Shown here: in pieces, positions 34,781-42,120 of the stretch
How the letters are laid out: every line of letters starts with the position of its first letter
Numbering within the stretch: the stretch's first letter is position 1
Assembly (NCBI GenBank): GCA_946539475.1
Contig: CAMNHM010000007.1
Location: 1-43,559 of the forward strand
Origin: an uncultured Prevotellaceae bacterium
Lineage (GTDB): Bacteria; Bacteroidota; Bacteroidia; Bacteroidales; Bacteroidaceae
Length of the DNA stretch: 43,559 bases
Direction of reading: 5' to 3'
Notes under the pieces: model-generated
Database searches by the model: none
Told to the model about the DNA's origin: nothing
The model's input: only the letters and a program-made list of their open reading frames with translations
Program-made: the position numbers and the translations under genes

Positions 34781-36629
34781 GACAGCCTGCAATATCAAGA
34801 AATTCATAGCCGTTGCCTGCCTTTGCGGAGGCATCGCCGTAGTCAATACGGGATGCGAGGACATGTTCGAGACCGACAGCAACCGACAGATCTTCGACCC
34901 GGCTCTCGACCAGAAGACCGACTCCATGTTCTACACCCTCGGCATCCTCAAGGGCCTGCAGCTCGCCGCCGACCAGTATGTCCTGCAGGGTGAGATGCGC
35001 GGCGACCTCGTCAGCACCAACCAGTACACCGAGACGGCGCTGCGCGAGCTCGCCAACTTCTCGGCCACGGCAGCCAACAAGTACGACTCCGCCTACGTCT
35101 ACTATCGCATCATCAACAACTGCAACTACTACATCGCCCACCGCGATACCTCGCTGCGCACCGGCAGCCGACAGGTGGCACTGCCCGAGTATGCCGAGGC
35201 ACTCGCCGTACGCGCATGGGCCTACATGCAGCTCTGCAAGAACTACGGCAGCGTGCCATTCTTCACAGAGCCGCTCGTCAACATCGGCGACGCCGACAGC
35301 CAGAAAGAGACGAAGGACCTGCAGGGCGTCTGCGACGCACTGGCACCCGAGCTGCAGCGGTTCAGCGGCACCCCCGTGCCCAACTATGGCAACATCTCAG
35401 CCGGCGTACTCAACTCCAGCGACTCCGACAACCCGCAGGAGAAGACCGTCAACTCACAGCGTGCCATGCTCCCCATCGACATCGTCCTGGCCGACCTCTA
35501 CCTCGAGACCCACCAGTACGAGCTCGCTGCACGCTACTACTTCAACTTCCTCCGCCAGAACGAGTGGACCATCCGGCAGGCATTCATCGACCCCATCTAC
35601 TACCTCCGGCAGTTGGCCGAGAAGATGCCCTCGGCCATGGCCTTCAACGTTAACGGCTACGACTGGACCAGCATCTTCGGAGTCACCAGCAGCAACGACA
35701 TCGTCACCTACGTGCCGCTGGCTGCCAACCGCCTGCGCGGTGCCGTCACCGAACTGCCCGGCATCTTCGGATACGACTTCTACAGCACCACCGCCGGCAG
35801 CGCCAGCTCCGACGCCCGCTACCTACTCGAGCGGCAGATCGACGCCTCACCCGCCTACATCGGCCTCTCCAACGCGCAGGACTACTACTACACGCCCACC
35901 GAGGCCACGGGAGGATCGACCGTCGTGCGCACAGCTGAGCTCGGCGACCTGCGCCGACTGGCCACCATGCGACAGGTGGCACGCGACGACTCCGTCTACG
36001 CCGTCATGATCAAGTTCAACTCGGCCAACATCCCACTCTACCGCACCGCCACCGTCTACCTCCGCCTCGCCGAGGCCATCAACCGCATGGGATATCCCGA
36101 CGCTGCCTTCGCCATCCTCAAGGACGGCATCAACGAGGAGCTACTCACCTACGTACAGCGCGGCGACTCCACCGACCTCGAGGCCGGACGATACATCCGT
36201 CCGCTGACAGCCGAGATGCTGCAGACCACCGTGCCCTTCCTCGCCAGCGAGAACGTCCAGATGTTCGAAGACAACTGGGGCATCCACAGCCGCGGCACCT
36301 ACTACACCCAGGGAGCCTTCTCGCCCTATCAGTACGACGCCATCGTAGGCCGGAAGATTGCCGAGCTGCAGCAGCAGGGACTGCAGACCACCGGCACCCT
36401 CAACGACACCATCAACGCCGTCGAGGACCTCCTCTGCGACGAGATGGCACTAGAGCTCGCCTTCGAGGGCAACCGCTTCGGCGACCTCACCCGCCTGGCA
36501 CGCCACAAGAACCACGCCGCCCTCTACGGCGCCGACTACGGCTCTCGCTGGCTGGCCCGCAAGCTCGCCTACAAGAACCCCGTCGTCGACCTCACCGACG
36601 AGCGCAACTGGTACCTGCCGTTCAAGTAG
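34779..36629 (+). CDS. SusD/RagB-type glycan-binding lipoprotein (second copy)
   Basis: The 616-residue protein has a lipoprotein signal (MTACNIKKFIAVACLCGGIA) with lipobox NTGC (Cys26), then EDMFETDSNRQIFDPALDQK. The helical N-terminal part includes YVYYRIINNCNYYIAHRD and YAEALAVRAWAYMQLCKNYG. The C-terminal SusD signature is LLCDEMALELAFEGNRFGDL, with closing NWYLPFK. It pairs with the second SusC. As the last gene of the operon it is followed 25 bp later by a strong terminator. Its length is at the long end for SusD proteins. Confidence 0.92.
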   Translation: MTACNIKKFIAVACLCGGIAVVNTGCEDMFETDSNRQIFDPALDQKTDSMFYTLGILKGLQLAADQYVLQGEMRGDLVSTNQYTETALRELANFSATAANKYDSAYVYYRIINNCNYYIAHRDTSLRTGSRQVALPEYAEALAVRAWAYMQLCKNYGSVPFFTEPLVNIGDADSQKETKDLQGVCDALAPELQRFSGTPVPNYGNISAGVLNSSDSDNPQEKTVNSQRAMLPIDIVLADLYLETHQYELAARYYFNFLRQNEWTIRQAFIDPIYYLRQLAEKMPSAMAFNVNGYDWTSIFGVTSSNDIVTYVPLAANRLRGAVTELPGIFGYDFYSTTAGSASSDARYLLERQIDASPAYIGLSNAQDYYYTPTEATGGSTVVRTAELGDLRRLATMRQVARDDSVYAVMIKFNSANIPLYRTATVYLRLAEAINRMGYPDAAFAILKDGINEELLTYVQRGDSTDLEAGRYIRPLTAEMLQTTVPFLASENVQMFEDNWGIHSRGTYYTQGAFSPYQYDAIVGRKIAELQQQGLQTTGTLNDTINAVEDLLCDEMALELAFEGNRFGDLTRLARHKNHAALYGADYGSRWLARKLAYKNPVVDLTDERNWYLPFK

Positions 36630-36654
36630 TTCTGCGGCAACACATCAAATAACA

Positions 36655-36691
36655 GGGGGGAGCACTCATCGGAGGTGCTCCTCCCATTTTT
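36655..36691 (+). terminator. Rho-independent terminator of the SusCD/FAS1 operon
   Basis: GGGGGGAGCAC (36655-36665) pairs with GTGCTCCTCCC (36676-36685 region) and is followed by ATTTTTAT. It closes the operon. This and the next four entries account for the 601-bp spacer 36630-37230; the stretches between them show nothing I can name. Confidence 0.8.
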
Positions 36692-36693
36692 AT

Positions 36694-36818
36694 AGGACGT
36701 ATCTCTCGCGTCTTCAGGACGTATCTCTCGCGTCTTCAGAACGTATCTCTCGCGTCTTCAGAACGTATCTCTCAGCGCTTCGGAACGTATCTCTCGAGTC
36801 TTAGAAATGTATCTCTTT
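36694..36818. repeat. 22-bp tandem repeat array B
   Basis: Five full units and one partial unit of 22 bp have consensus AGAACGTATCTCTCGCGTCTTC, with starts at 36694, 36716, 36738, 36760, 36782 and 36804. The first two units are identical and later ones drift progressively. The core GTATCTCT is kept in all units. The unit sequence is unrelated to arrays A1/A2 but the period is the same. The array starts 3 bp after the operon terminator. Confidence 0.9.
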
Positions 36819-36868
36819 GGTGGATGTGGAGGAAGGTTTTGCAACTTTCCCACTGCTACTTCCCACAC

Positions 36869-37027
36869 CACGCACCGAGACTTTGAGATGCAAAGTGGGC
36901 TTCTCGCGCTACCAAAACAAGTTGTTTTGGTCTTCAAAGAAGCCTACTTTGATCACCAAAGTGGCCGACTTTGCTTACCAAAACAACTTGTTTTGGTGTC
37001 GCGGGTAGCCTTCTATGCAGACCAAGG
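36869..37027. repeat. 22-bp tandem repeat array A2 with covarying arms
   Basis: It has the same 5-7-5-5 layout as 19074-19228, in exact 22-bp register. Units by start: 36869 (only right arm CTTTG kept); 36891 CAAAG-TGGGCTT-CTCGC; 36913 CAAAA-CAAGTTG-TTTTG; 36935 CAAAG-AAGCCTA-CTTTG; 36957 CAAAG-TGGCCGA-CTTTG; 36979 CAAAA-CAACTTG-TTTTG; 37001 GCGGG-TAGCCTT-CTATG; and CAAGG at 37023. Four consecutive units have perfectly complementary arms, in two versions. The core AAGCCTA is shared with array A1. Confidence 0.9.
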
Positions 37028-37148
37028 GCCCAAGGGAGCATCATGCAAGTGCCTGTCAGACGTGTACAAAGAGACGTATTGAGGCAGCATCCACTAGTTG
37101 CCTAACGAGCGATTTGAGATTGACAATTCTCCTTAAGGACGGCATATC

Positions 37149-37189
37149 AAAAAATACATCACTGTGAGTCGGCGACCCACAGTGATGTA
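37149..37189 (-). terminator. Rho-independent terminator of the GH43-esterase-GH3 operon
   Basis: TACATCACTGTG (37155-37166) and CACAGTGATGTA (37178-37189) form a perfect 12-bp stem. On the minus strand a run of six U follows (A-run 37149-37154). It lies about 40 bp past the GH3 stop codon. Confidence 0.85.
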
Positions 37190-37196
37190 ACTTGAT

Positions 37197-37225
37197 GCAA
37201 TCTCGTTTCGCTATGTTGAGATTGC
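37197..37225. other. 8-bp inverted repeat next to the GH3 stop
   Basis: GCAATCTC (37197-37204) is the inverse of GAGATTGC (37218-37225) with a 13-nt loop. It sits between the GH3 stop codon and the terminator hairpin and may add to 3'-end structure of the mRNA. Confidence 0.5.
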
Positions 37226-37230
37226 GGCGC

Positions 37231-39858
37231 TTACTTCACCTCGAACTCCAGCGTCTGGAGGTCGCTGTCGCGGGAGCTGGTGCCGCAGAGCAGCTGGTAG
37301 CGGCCAGGCATGACGGAGAGCTCGTCGATGGCCTCGTCGTAGTATTCGAAGGCCTCGCCGTCGAGGGTGACGGTGGCCGTCTTTGTCTGGCCGGGCTTAA
37401 GCGTGAGCTTCTGGAATCCCTTGAGGGCCTTCAGCGGCGCACCCGCGTCGCCGAGGCGTCGCACGTAGACTTGTACGGTCTCGGTGCCCTCGCGGCTGCC
37501 GGTGTTGGTGACGGGCAGCGTGAGGGTGACCTTGCCGTTCTTCTTCATCGAGCGTGCCGAGGCCTTTGCCTTGCCGGTGGCGAAGGTGGTGTAGCTAAGG
37601 CCGTAGCCGAAGGCGTACTGCGGCTGTCCGGTGAAGTAGCGGTAGGTGCGGTTCTTCATCGAGTAGTCGAGGAAGTCGGGCAGGTCGGCGGTGGAGCGAT
37701 AGAAGGTGACGGGCAGCTTGCCTCCGGGGCAGTAGTCGCCGAAGAGCACCTCGGCTAGTGCCTGGGCGCCTCCCTGTCCGGGATACCATGCCTGCAGCAG
37801 GGCGTCGTACTGTCCCTCTACGCTGCCGAAGGCGATGGCCGATCCTGAGCAGTTGACGAAGACGACGGGGCGCCCCGTCTCGTGCATGGCGCGCAGCAGC
37901 ATCTGCTGTACGCGTGGCAGCTCTATGTCCTGCTTGTCGCCGCCCTCGCCCTCCATGCGTGCCGATATACCTCCGATGACGATGATGGCATCGGCGCGGG
38001 CGACCTTCGCCTTGAGGTCGGAGAAGTCGGCCAGCCGGCGCTCGCAGATGTCGCCTCGGAACATGGCGAAGTTGCCGTTGCCACGGCTGTAGGTGATCTC
38101 GACGTCGTAGGTCTTGCCCTGCTCGACGGGGAACGACTTGTAGTCGGGCCCGCGGCGCCCGAAGCCGAAGCCTCCGCGTCGCATGCCGCCCTCAGCCTGC
38201 TCTACGACCTGGCCGTTGACGCGCAGGGTGTAGCCGTTGTCGGTGGTGAGGGTGTACTTCATCTCGCCAGTGAACGTGGCCTTGTACTGGCCGCTGACGC
38301 GCAGGCCGATGGAGTCGTTGCTGACGCCCTCTGCAAAGCCCCATGCTCCGAAGGTAGAGAAGTTGAGCTCCTTGTAGTAGCCGCTCTTGACGGGCTCGCC
38401 GCTGCGCTCGCGGTTGTTCCAGAACTCGACCTTCACGCCCTGTCCGCCGTTGAAGTCGGGCAGGTGGGGGATGGTCTGATACTCGTCGTTCAGCGCGCAG
38501 GCGCGGTCGTAGATAATCTCCGTGGCGGGCAGTGCACGGCGGATGCCGTCGAGCAGCGAGTGCTGGTGGGCCTTGGTGGGCGTGCCGCCATAGTTGCCGT
38601 TGAGGAGCTCTACGTCGTCGGCGTTAGGGCCTACGACGGCCAGCGTCTTCAGACTCTTCTTCAGTGGCAGCAGGGCGCCCTTGTTCTCGAGCAGCACCAT
38701 CGACTCGCGTGCAGCCTGCACGGCGAGGTCGTTGTGCTGTTCGCTGGAGATCTGGCTCTCGGCGATGGTGTGCCAGGGCAGGCGGTCGGCGGGGTCGAAC
38801 ATGCCGAGCTCGAAGCGCCCCATGAGCGTCTTGCGCAGGTGCTGATCGAGGTCGGACTCCTTGATGAGTCCCTGCTTGAGTCCGTCGGCGAGGTTCATGA
38901 ACACCTTGCCGCACTCGAGGTCTGTGCCGTTGAGTACGGCGTCGACGCTGGCCGACAGCGGTCCGTCGTGCGTCTCGTGCTGTCCGCGGTTGTAGAAGTT
39001 GTTGATGGCGTCGCAGTCGGTGACGACGAGGCCGTCGTAGCCCCACTTATTGCGGAGGATGTCGATGAGCAGGCGGTCGCTGGTGCAGCAGGGACGGCCC
39101 TCGAAGCGCTGGTAGGCGCACATCACCTCGCGCACGTCGCCCTTCTTCACCAGGGCCTTGAAGGCAGGTAGGTAGGTCTCCCAGAGGTCGCGGTTGGAGG
39201 GCTCGACGTTCATCGAGTGACGCAGTGACTCAGGGCCGCTGTGCACGGCATAGTGCTTGGCGCAGGCGTGGGTCTTGTAGTAGAGCACCTTGTCGCCGTC
39301 CATGACGGGCTGTTGCATGCCGAGCACGGTCTGTACACCGAGTACTGCATTGAGGTAGGGGTCCTCGCCGCAGGTCTCCTGTCCGCGTCCCCATCGCGGG
39401 TCGCGGAAGATGTTGACGTTGGGGCACCAGAAGGTGAGCTCGGGATTGCCGGGATAGTAGGTGACGCCCTGTGGTACGTTGAAGATGTTATGGTCGGAGC
39501 GATTCCAGTTGGCGCGCGCCTCGTCGCTGACCTGTGCGAAGACGTCGTGTACGAGCTGCTCGCTGAAGGCTGCTGCCATGCCGATAGGCTGCGGGTAGAC
39601 GGTATAGCCGTCTTGCCGCACGCCGTGGCATGCCTCACTCCACCAGTTGTAGGAGGGTATGCCGAGTCGGTCGACGCTGGCCGACTTGTTCATCATGAGT
39701 CCGACCTTCTCGTCGGGCGTGAGTAGCGAGATGAGGTTTTCTACGCGCTGCTCACGTGGCAGCGATGGATCCTGGAAGGGGTACTGCTGTTGTGCCCCTA
39801 CGGGCAGCGAGGCTGCAATGGCGGCGATGGCCGCCAGGAGGGAGTGTTTTGAGTTCAT
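37231..39858 (-). CDS. Secreted GH3 beta-xylosidase / beta-glucosidase with PA14 insertion
   Basis: The 875-residue protein has a signal peptide (MNSKHSLLAAIAAIAASLPV). The GH3 N-terminal barrel spans ~35-350 with NWWSEACHGV, FRDPRWGRGQETCGEDPYL, KHYAVHSGPE and nucleophile D281 in GLVVTDCDAINNFY. The first part of the alpha/beta sandwich follows (VVGPNADDVELLNGNYGGTP). A PA14 insertion lies at about 455-610, containing an odd Gly/Arg stretch (EGGMRRGGFGFGRRG). The sandwich then continues with QAWYPGQGGAQALAEVLFGD, and a fibronectin-III-like C-terminus ends at LEFEVK. The NWWSEAxHGV form is usual in beta-xylosidases of xylan loci, but beta-glucosidase cannot be excluded. It is the last gene of the minus-strand operon. 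The start codon lies within an 8-bp repeat. Confidence 0.9.
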   Translation of the reverse strand: MNSKHSLLAAIAAIAASLPVGAQQQYPFQDPSLPREQRVENLISLLTPDEKVGLMMNKSASVDRLGIPSYNWWSEACHGVRQDGYTVYPQPIGMAAAFSEQLVHDVFAQVSDEARANWNRSDHNIFNVPQGVTYYPGNPELTFWCPNVNIFRDPRWGRGQETCGEDPYLNAVLGVQTVLGMQQPVMDGDKVLYYKTHACAKHYAVHSGPESLRHSMNVEPSNRDLWETYLPAFKALVKKGDVREVMCAYQRFEGRPCCTSDRLLIDILRNKWGYDGLVVTDCDAINNFYNRGQHETHDGPLSASVDAVLNGTDLECGKVFMNLADGLKQGLIKESDLDQHLRKTLMGRFELGMFDPADRLPWHTIAESQISSEQHNDLAVQAARESMVLLENKGALLPLKKSLKTLAVVGPNADDVELLNGNYGGTPTKAHQHSLLDGIRRALPATEIIYDRACALNDEYQTIPHLPDFNGGQGVKVEFWNNRERSGEPVKSGYYKELNFSTFGAWGFAEGVSNDSIGLRVSGQYKATFTGEMKYTLTTDNGYTLRVNGQVVEQAEGGMRRGGFGFGRRGPDYKSFPVEQGKTYDVEITYSRGNGNFAMFRGDICERRLADFSDLKAKVARADAIIVIGGISARMEGEGGDKQDIELPRVQQMLLRAMHETGRPVVFVNCSGSAIAFGSVEGQYDALLQAWYPGQGGAQALAEVLFGDYCPGGKLPVTFYRSTADLPDFLDYSMKNRTYRYFTGQPQYAFGYGLSYTTFATGKAKASARSMKKNGKVTLTLPVTNTGSREGTETVQVYVRRLGDAGAPLKALKGFQKLTLKPGQTKTATVTLDGEAFEYYDEAIDELSVMPGRYQLLCGTSSRDSDLQTLEFEVK

Positions 39859-39938
39859 GAGTTTATGAGTTCATGAGTTTTTGAGTTTTTGAGTTTTTGA
39901 GTTTTTGAGTTCATGAGTTTTTGAGTTTTTGAGTTCTC
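39851..39938. repeat. 8-bp tandem repeat (GAGTTTTT/GAGTTCAT) x11
   Basis: Eleven 8-bp units read GAGTTTTT, GAGTTCAT or GAGTTTAT, ending GAGTTCTC, with no interruption. Read on the minus strand, the first unit contains the GH3 start codon (ATGAACTC), so residues M-N-S derive from the repeat. It fills the spacer between the CE1 and GH3 genes. The unit matches the array at 538-567. Confidence 0.9.
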
Positions 39939-39943
39939 AGGGG

Positions 39944-41944
39944 CTAGAAGCCGCCGCCGGGGAAGCCGCCGCCGAAGCCGCCGCCGCCGAAGCCGCCGCC
40001 AGGGAAGCCGCCGCCACGGTTGCCGCCGCGGTTGCCGCCACGGTTGCCGCCGCCGGGGAAGCCTCCCATGCCGGGGAAGGTGGCAGCGGGCTCCTTGCCG
40101 ATGTCGAGGAGGAGCTTCACCAGGGCACGCCGACGCTGCGGCCACGTGGGATAGTCGTCGGCACGGAGGGTGCGGACGCCAAAGCCGGGCATCTGCATGC
40201 CTCCTCCCCCACCCTGCGGCATGAAGTCGAGGGCGCTGGTGGTGATGATGCACGGCTTGGTCTTGCCCTCAGCGAGCAACTGGTCGGCGATGGCATCGGC
40301 GCCACCGACCTTGAACCAGCTCTCCATCGTGTCGTCCTTGCCGGGCACGAGCTGTATGAAGACGGGCATGGTCATCCCTGCAGCGGGCATCGGCGACGTG
40401 TACCATGCCTCCTGCCGCTCGTGGTCGTAGCTGGTGCGTCCGTGCTCGATGTCGCCCTGCGATGCGAAGTTGAAGGGCGAGCGTGGGTTGTCGGCAATGC
40501 TGTACTTGAAGCCGCGGTCGGGCGAGAGGTACATGTTGCTGGGGTCGGCGACTGGTGTGCCATCGACGATGAAGCAATAGCGGAAGGTCTCGAAGAGATA
40601 GTCGGTCAGCGAATAGCTCCAGATGCCGGCGGTGTCGCGCTCCATGGGCAGGAAGTCGGGCAGCATCTCGATGGCCAGCTCCACCTTGCGGGCCTCGGGA
40701 GCCTTCAGTCGGAAGGTGATGGACTCCTCGCCATACTCGGGCGAGACGACGGGTCGCGGGAAGAGGCGTGCCATGACGCCGGGCGTGAACTGCTGCTCCT
40801 GGCCGGTGGCGGCAGGTGCGGGCTGCCCGCCATTCATAGCCTCCTCGGCAGCCTTCTTGTTGAAGAGCAGCGGCAGCGTCTTGGCCAGGAAGTACTTGGC
40901 GTTCATCCACGTGTGACCGTACTTGTCGGAGGTGAACTCCTTCACGCTGCGGATGCCCTTCTGGTCGAGGAAGGCCATGTAGTCGCGCGCCGTGCCGTAG
41001 AGGAAGTCGTCGGTGCCGACGCCCAGCCAGAAGAGGTGTATCTTCTTGTTCGTCTCGGCAGCATTGTCGTAGACGCCGGGGATGTCGGTCGAGGTGAAGG
41101 AGCTGTAGGAGCAGAGGTAGGAGAACTTGTCGAGGTTCGTCAGGCCGTTCATCAGCGCCTGGTTGCCGCCTCGGGAGAAGCCTCCGATGGCGCGGTTGTC
41201 GGCGCTGTTGAGGGTGCGGTAGTTCTTCTCGATGTAAGGCATGAGGTCGTTGATGAGGTCGCGGCTGAAGATGTCGCCGCCGCCGTTCATCTGCGGCATG
41301 CCGCCGCCAGCCTTCGGGGGCAGCAGCTTTGCGGGGTTGCCGTAGGGCAGCACGACGATCATCTCCTTGGCCTCTTTATCGGCAATGAGGTTGTCGAGGA
41401 TGTAGTTCACCCGCCCCACCTTGTAATAGACCTCCTCGGTGTCGGTGGTGCCGCTGATGAGGTAGAAGACGGGGTATTTCTTCTGCTGGTCCATCATGTA
41501 GTTGGGCGGCAGGTAGACGAGGGCGTTGTTGGTGGCGCCGAGGCTCTTGGAGTAATAGTGGACATACTCCATGCGGCCGTGGGGCACGTCGCGGATGTCG
41601 TGGGGCAGCGAGCCGTCCTTCGACTTGATCTCGAGCAGGCTGTTCTTAAAGCCTTCGTTGGGGAAGTACAGGGGGTTGTCGGGATCCATGACGCTGATGC
41701 CGTCGACGACGTAGCAATAGGGGTACATGTCAGGGGCGGCAGGGCCCAGCGTCACTGTCCAGAGGCCGCTGGAGGCATCGCGCGTCATCTCCTTGCGTCC
41801 GGCGAACTGTACATCGACGAGCACAGCCTTCGCAGAGTCGTTCTTGTACTGGAAGGTCACGGTGCCGTCGTCGTTGCAGCGCGGCTGTGCCGATACGGTC
41901 AGGGCGCAGCCGGCGAGTAGTGCTGAGAATAGGAGCTTCTTCAT
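39944..41944 (-). CDS. Secreted CE1-type esterase with duplicated E-set/esterase halves and Gly-rich tail
   Basis: The 666-residue protein has signal peptide MKKLLFSALLAGCALTVSAQ. Residues ~21-105 are an E-set/CBM48-like domain (YCYVVDGISVMDPDNP). Residues ~110-370 are an esterase-D/CE1 domain with nucleophile S257 in AIGGFSRGGNQAL, D312 or D313 in GVGTDDFLYG, and H344 in YGHTWMNAKYF. Such enzymes are feruloyl or acetyl xylan esterases. Residues ~395-480 repeat the E-set (YCFIVDGTPVADPSNMY), and ~485-625 resemble the start of a second esterase domain (HGRTSYDHERQEAWYTSPMP, FIQLVPGKDDTMESWFKVGG) without a visible serine or histidine motif. Residues ~627-666 are a GG/NRGG/FPGG tail. It sits in the GH43-esterase-GH3 operon. 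Confidence 0.82.
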   Translation of the reverse strand: MKKLLFSALLAGCALTVSAQPRCNDDGTVTFQYKNDSAKAVLVDVQFAGRKEMTRDASSGLWTVTLGPAAPDMYPYCYVVDGISVMDPDNPLYFPNEGFKNSLLEIKSKDGSLPHDIRDVPHGRMEYVHYYSKSLGATNNALVYLPPNYMMDQQKKYPVFYLISGTTDTEEVYYKVGRVNYILDNLIADKEAKEMIVVLPYGNPAKLLPPKAGGGMPQMNGGGDIFSRDLINDLMPYIEKNYRTLNSADNRAIGGFSRGGNQALMNGLTNLDKFSYLCSYSSFTSTDIPGVYDNAAETNKKIHLFWLGVGTDDFLYGTARDYMAFLDQKGIRSVKEFTSDKYGHTWMNAKYFLAKTLPLLFNKKAAEEAMNGGQPAPAATGQEQQFTPGVMARLFPRPVVSPEYGEESITFRLKAPEARKVELAIEMLPDFLPMERDTAGIWSYSLTDYLFETFRYCFIVDGTPVADPSNMYLSPDRGFKYSIADNPRSPFNFASQGDIEHGRTSYDHERQEAWYTSPMPAAGMTMPVFIQLVPGKDDTMESWFKVGGADAIADQLLAEGKTKPCIITTSALDFMPQGGGGGMQMPGFGVRTLRADDYPTWPQRRRALVKLLLDIGKEPAATFPGMGGFPGGGNRGGNRGGNRGGGFPGGGFGGGGFGGGFPGGGF

Positions 41945-41973
41945 TATACTAGGTTTTATGAGTTACTTTTTTG

Positions 41974-42107
41974 GGGGGAGTTAAAGGAGTTGAAAGGAGT
42001 TAAAGACATTACTTGCTCCCTTTGTCTGCCATAGGAGTGGGATTCGCAGGGGAAGGACTATTGTCCTTAACTCCTTTAACTCCCTTAACTCCTTTAACTC
42101 CTCAACT
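41974..42107. repeat. Inverted 9-bp tandem repeats (GGAGTTAAA / AACTCCTTT)
   Basis: Three GGAGTTAAA-type units (41977-42004) face four AACTCCTTT-type units (42069-42104), so the 176-bp spacer can fold into a long hairpin with a ~60-nt loop. A further short dyad CTCAACT/AGTTGAG (42101-42120) touches the stop codon of the esterase gene. Confidence 0.85.
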
Positions 42108-42120
42108 AGCGAGAGTTGAG

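Noticed and set aside
36807..37082. Frames through array A2 as small genes
   Set aside because: They cross repeat units in changing frames, lack any family features and have no promoter or plausible start.
39929..41920. 663-residue plus-strand frame opposite the CE1 gene
   Set aside because: Antisense shadow; the minus strand has signal peptide, catalytic motifs and domain order, the plus strand none.
41824..41944. Gly-rich tail of the CE1 protein as a rhombosortase or sortase sorting signal
   Set aside because: The tail itself (coded near 39947-40066) lacks a following hydrophobic helix and basic end, so it does not match GlyGly-CTERM or LPxTG signals.
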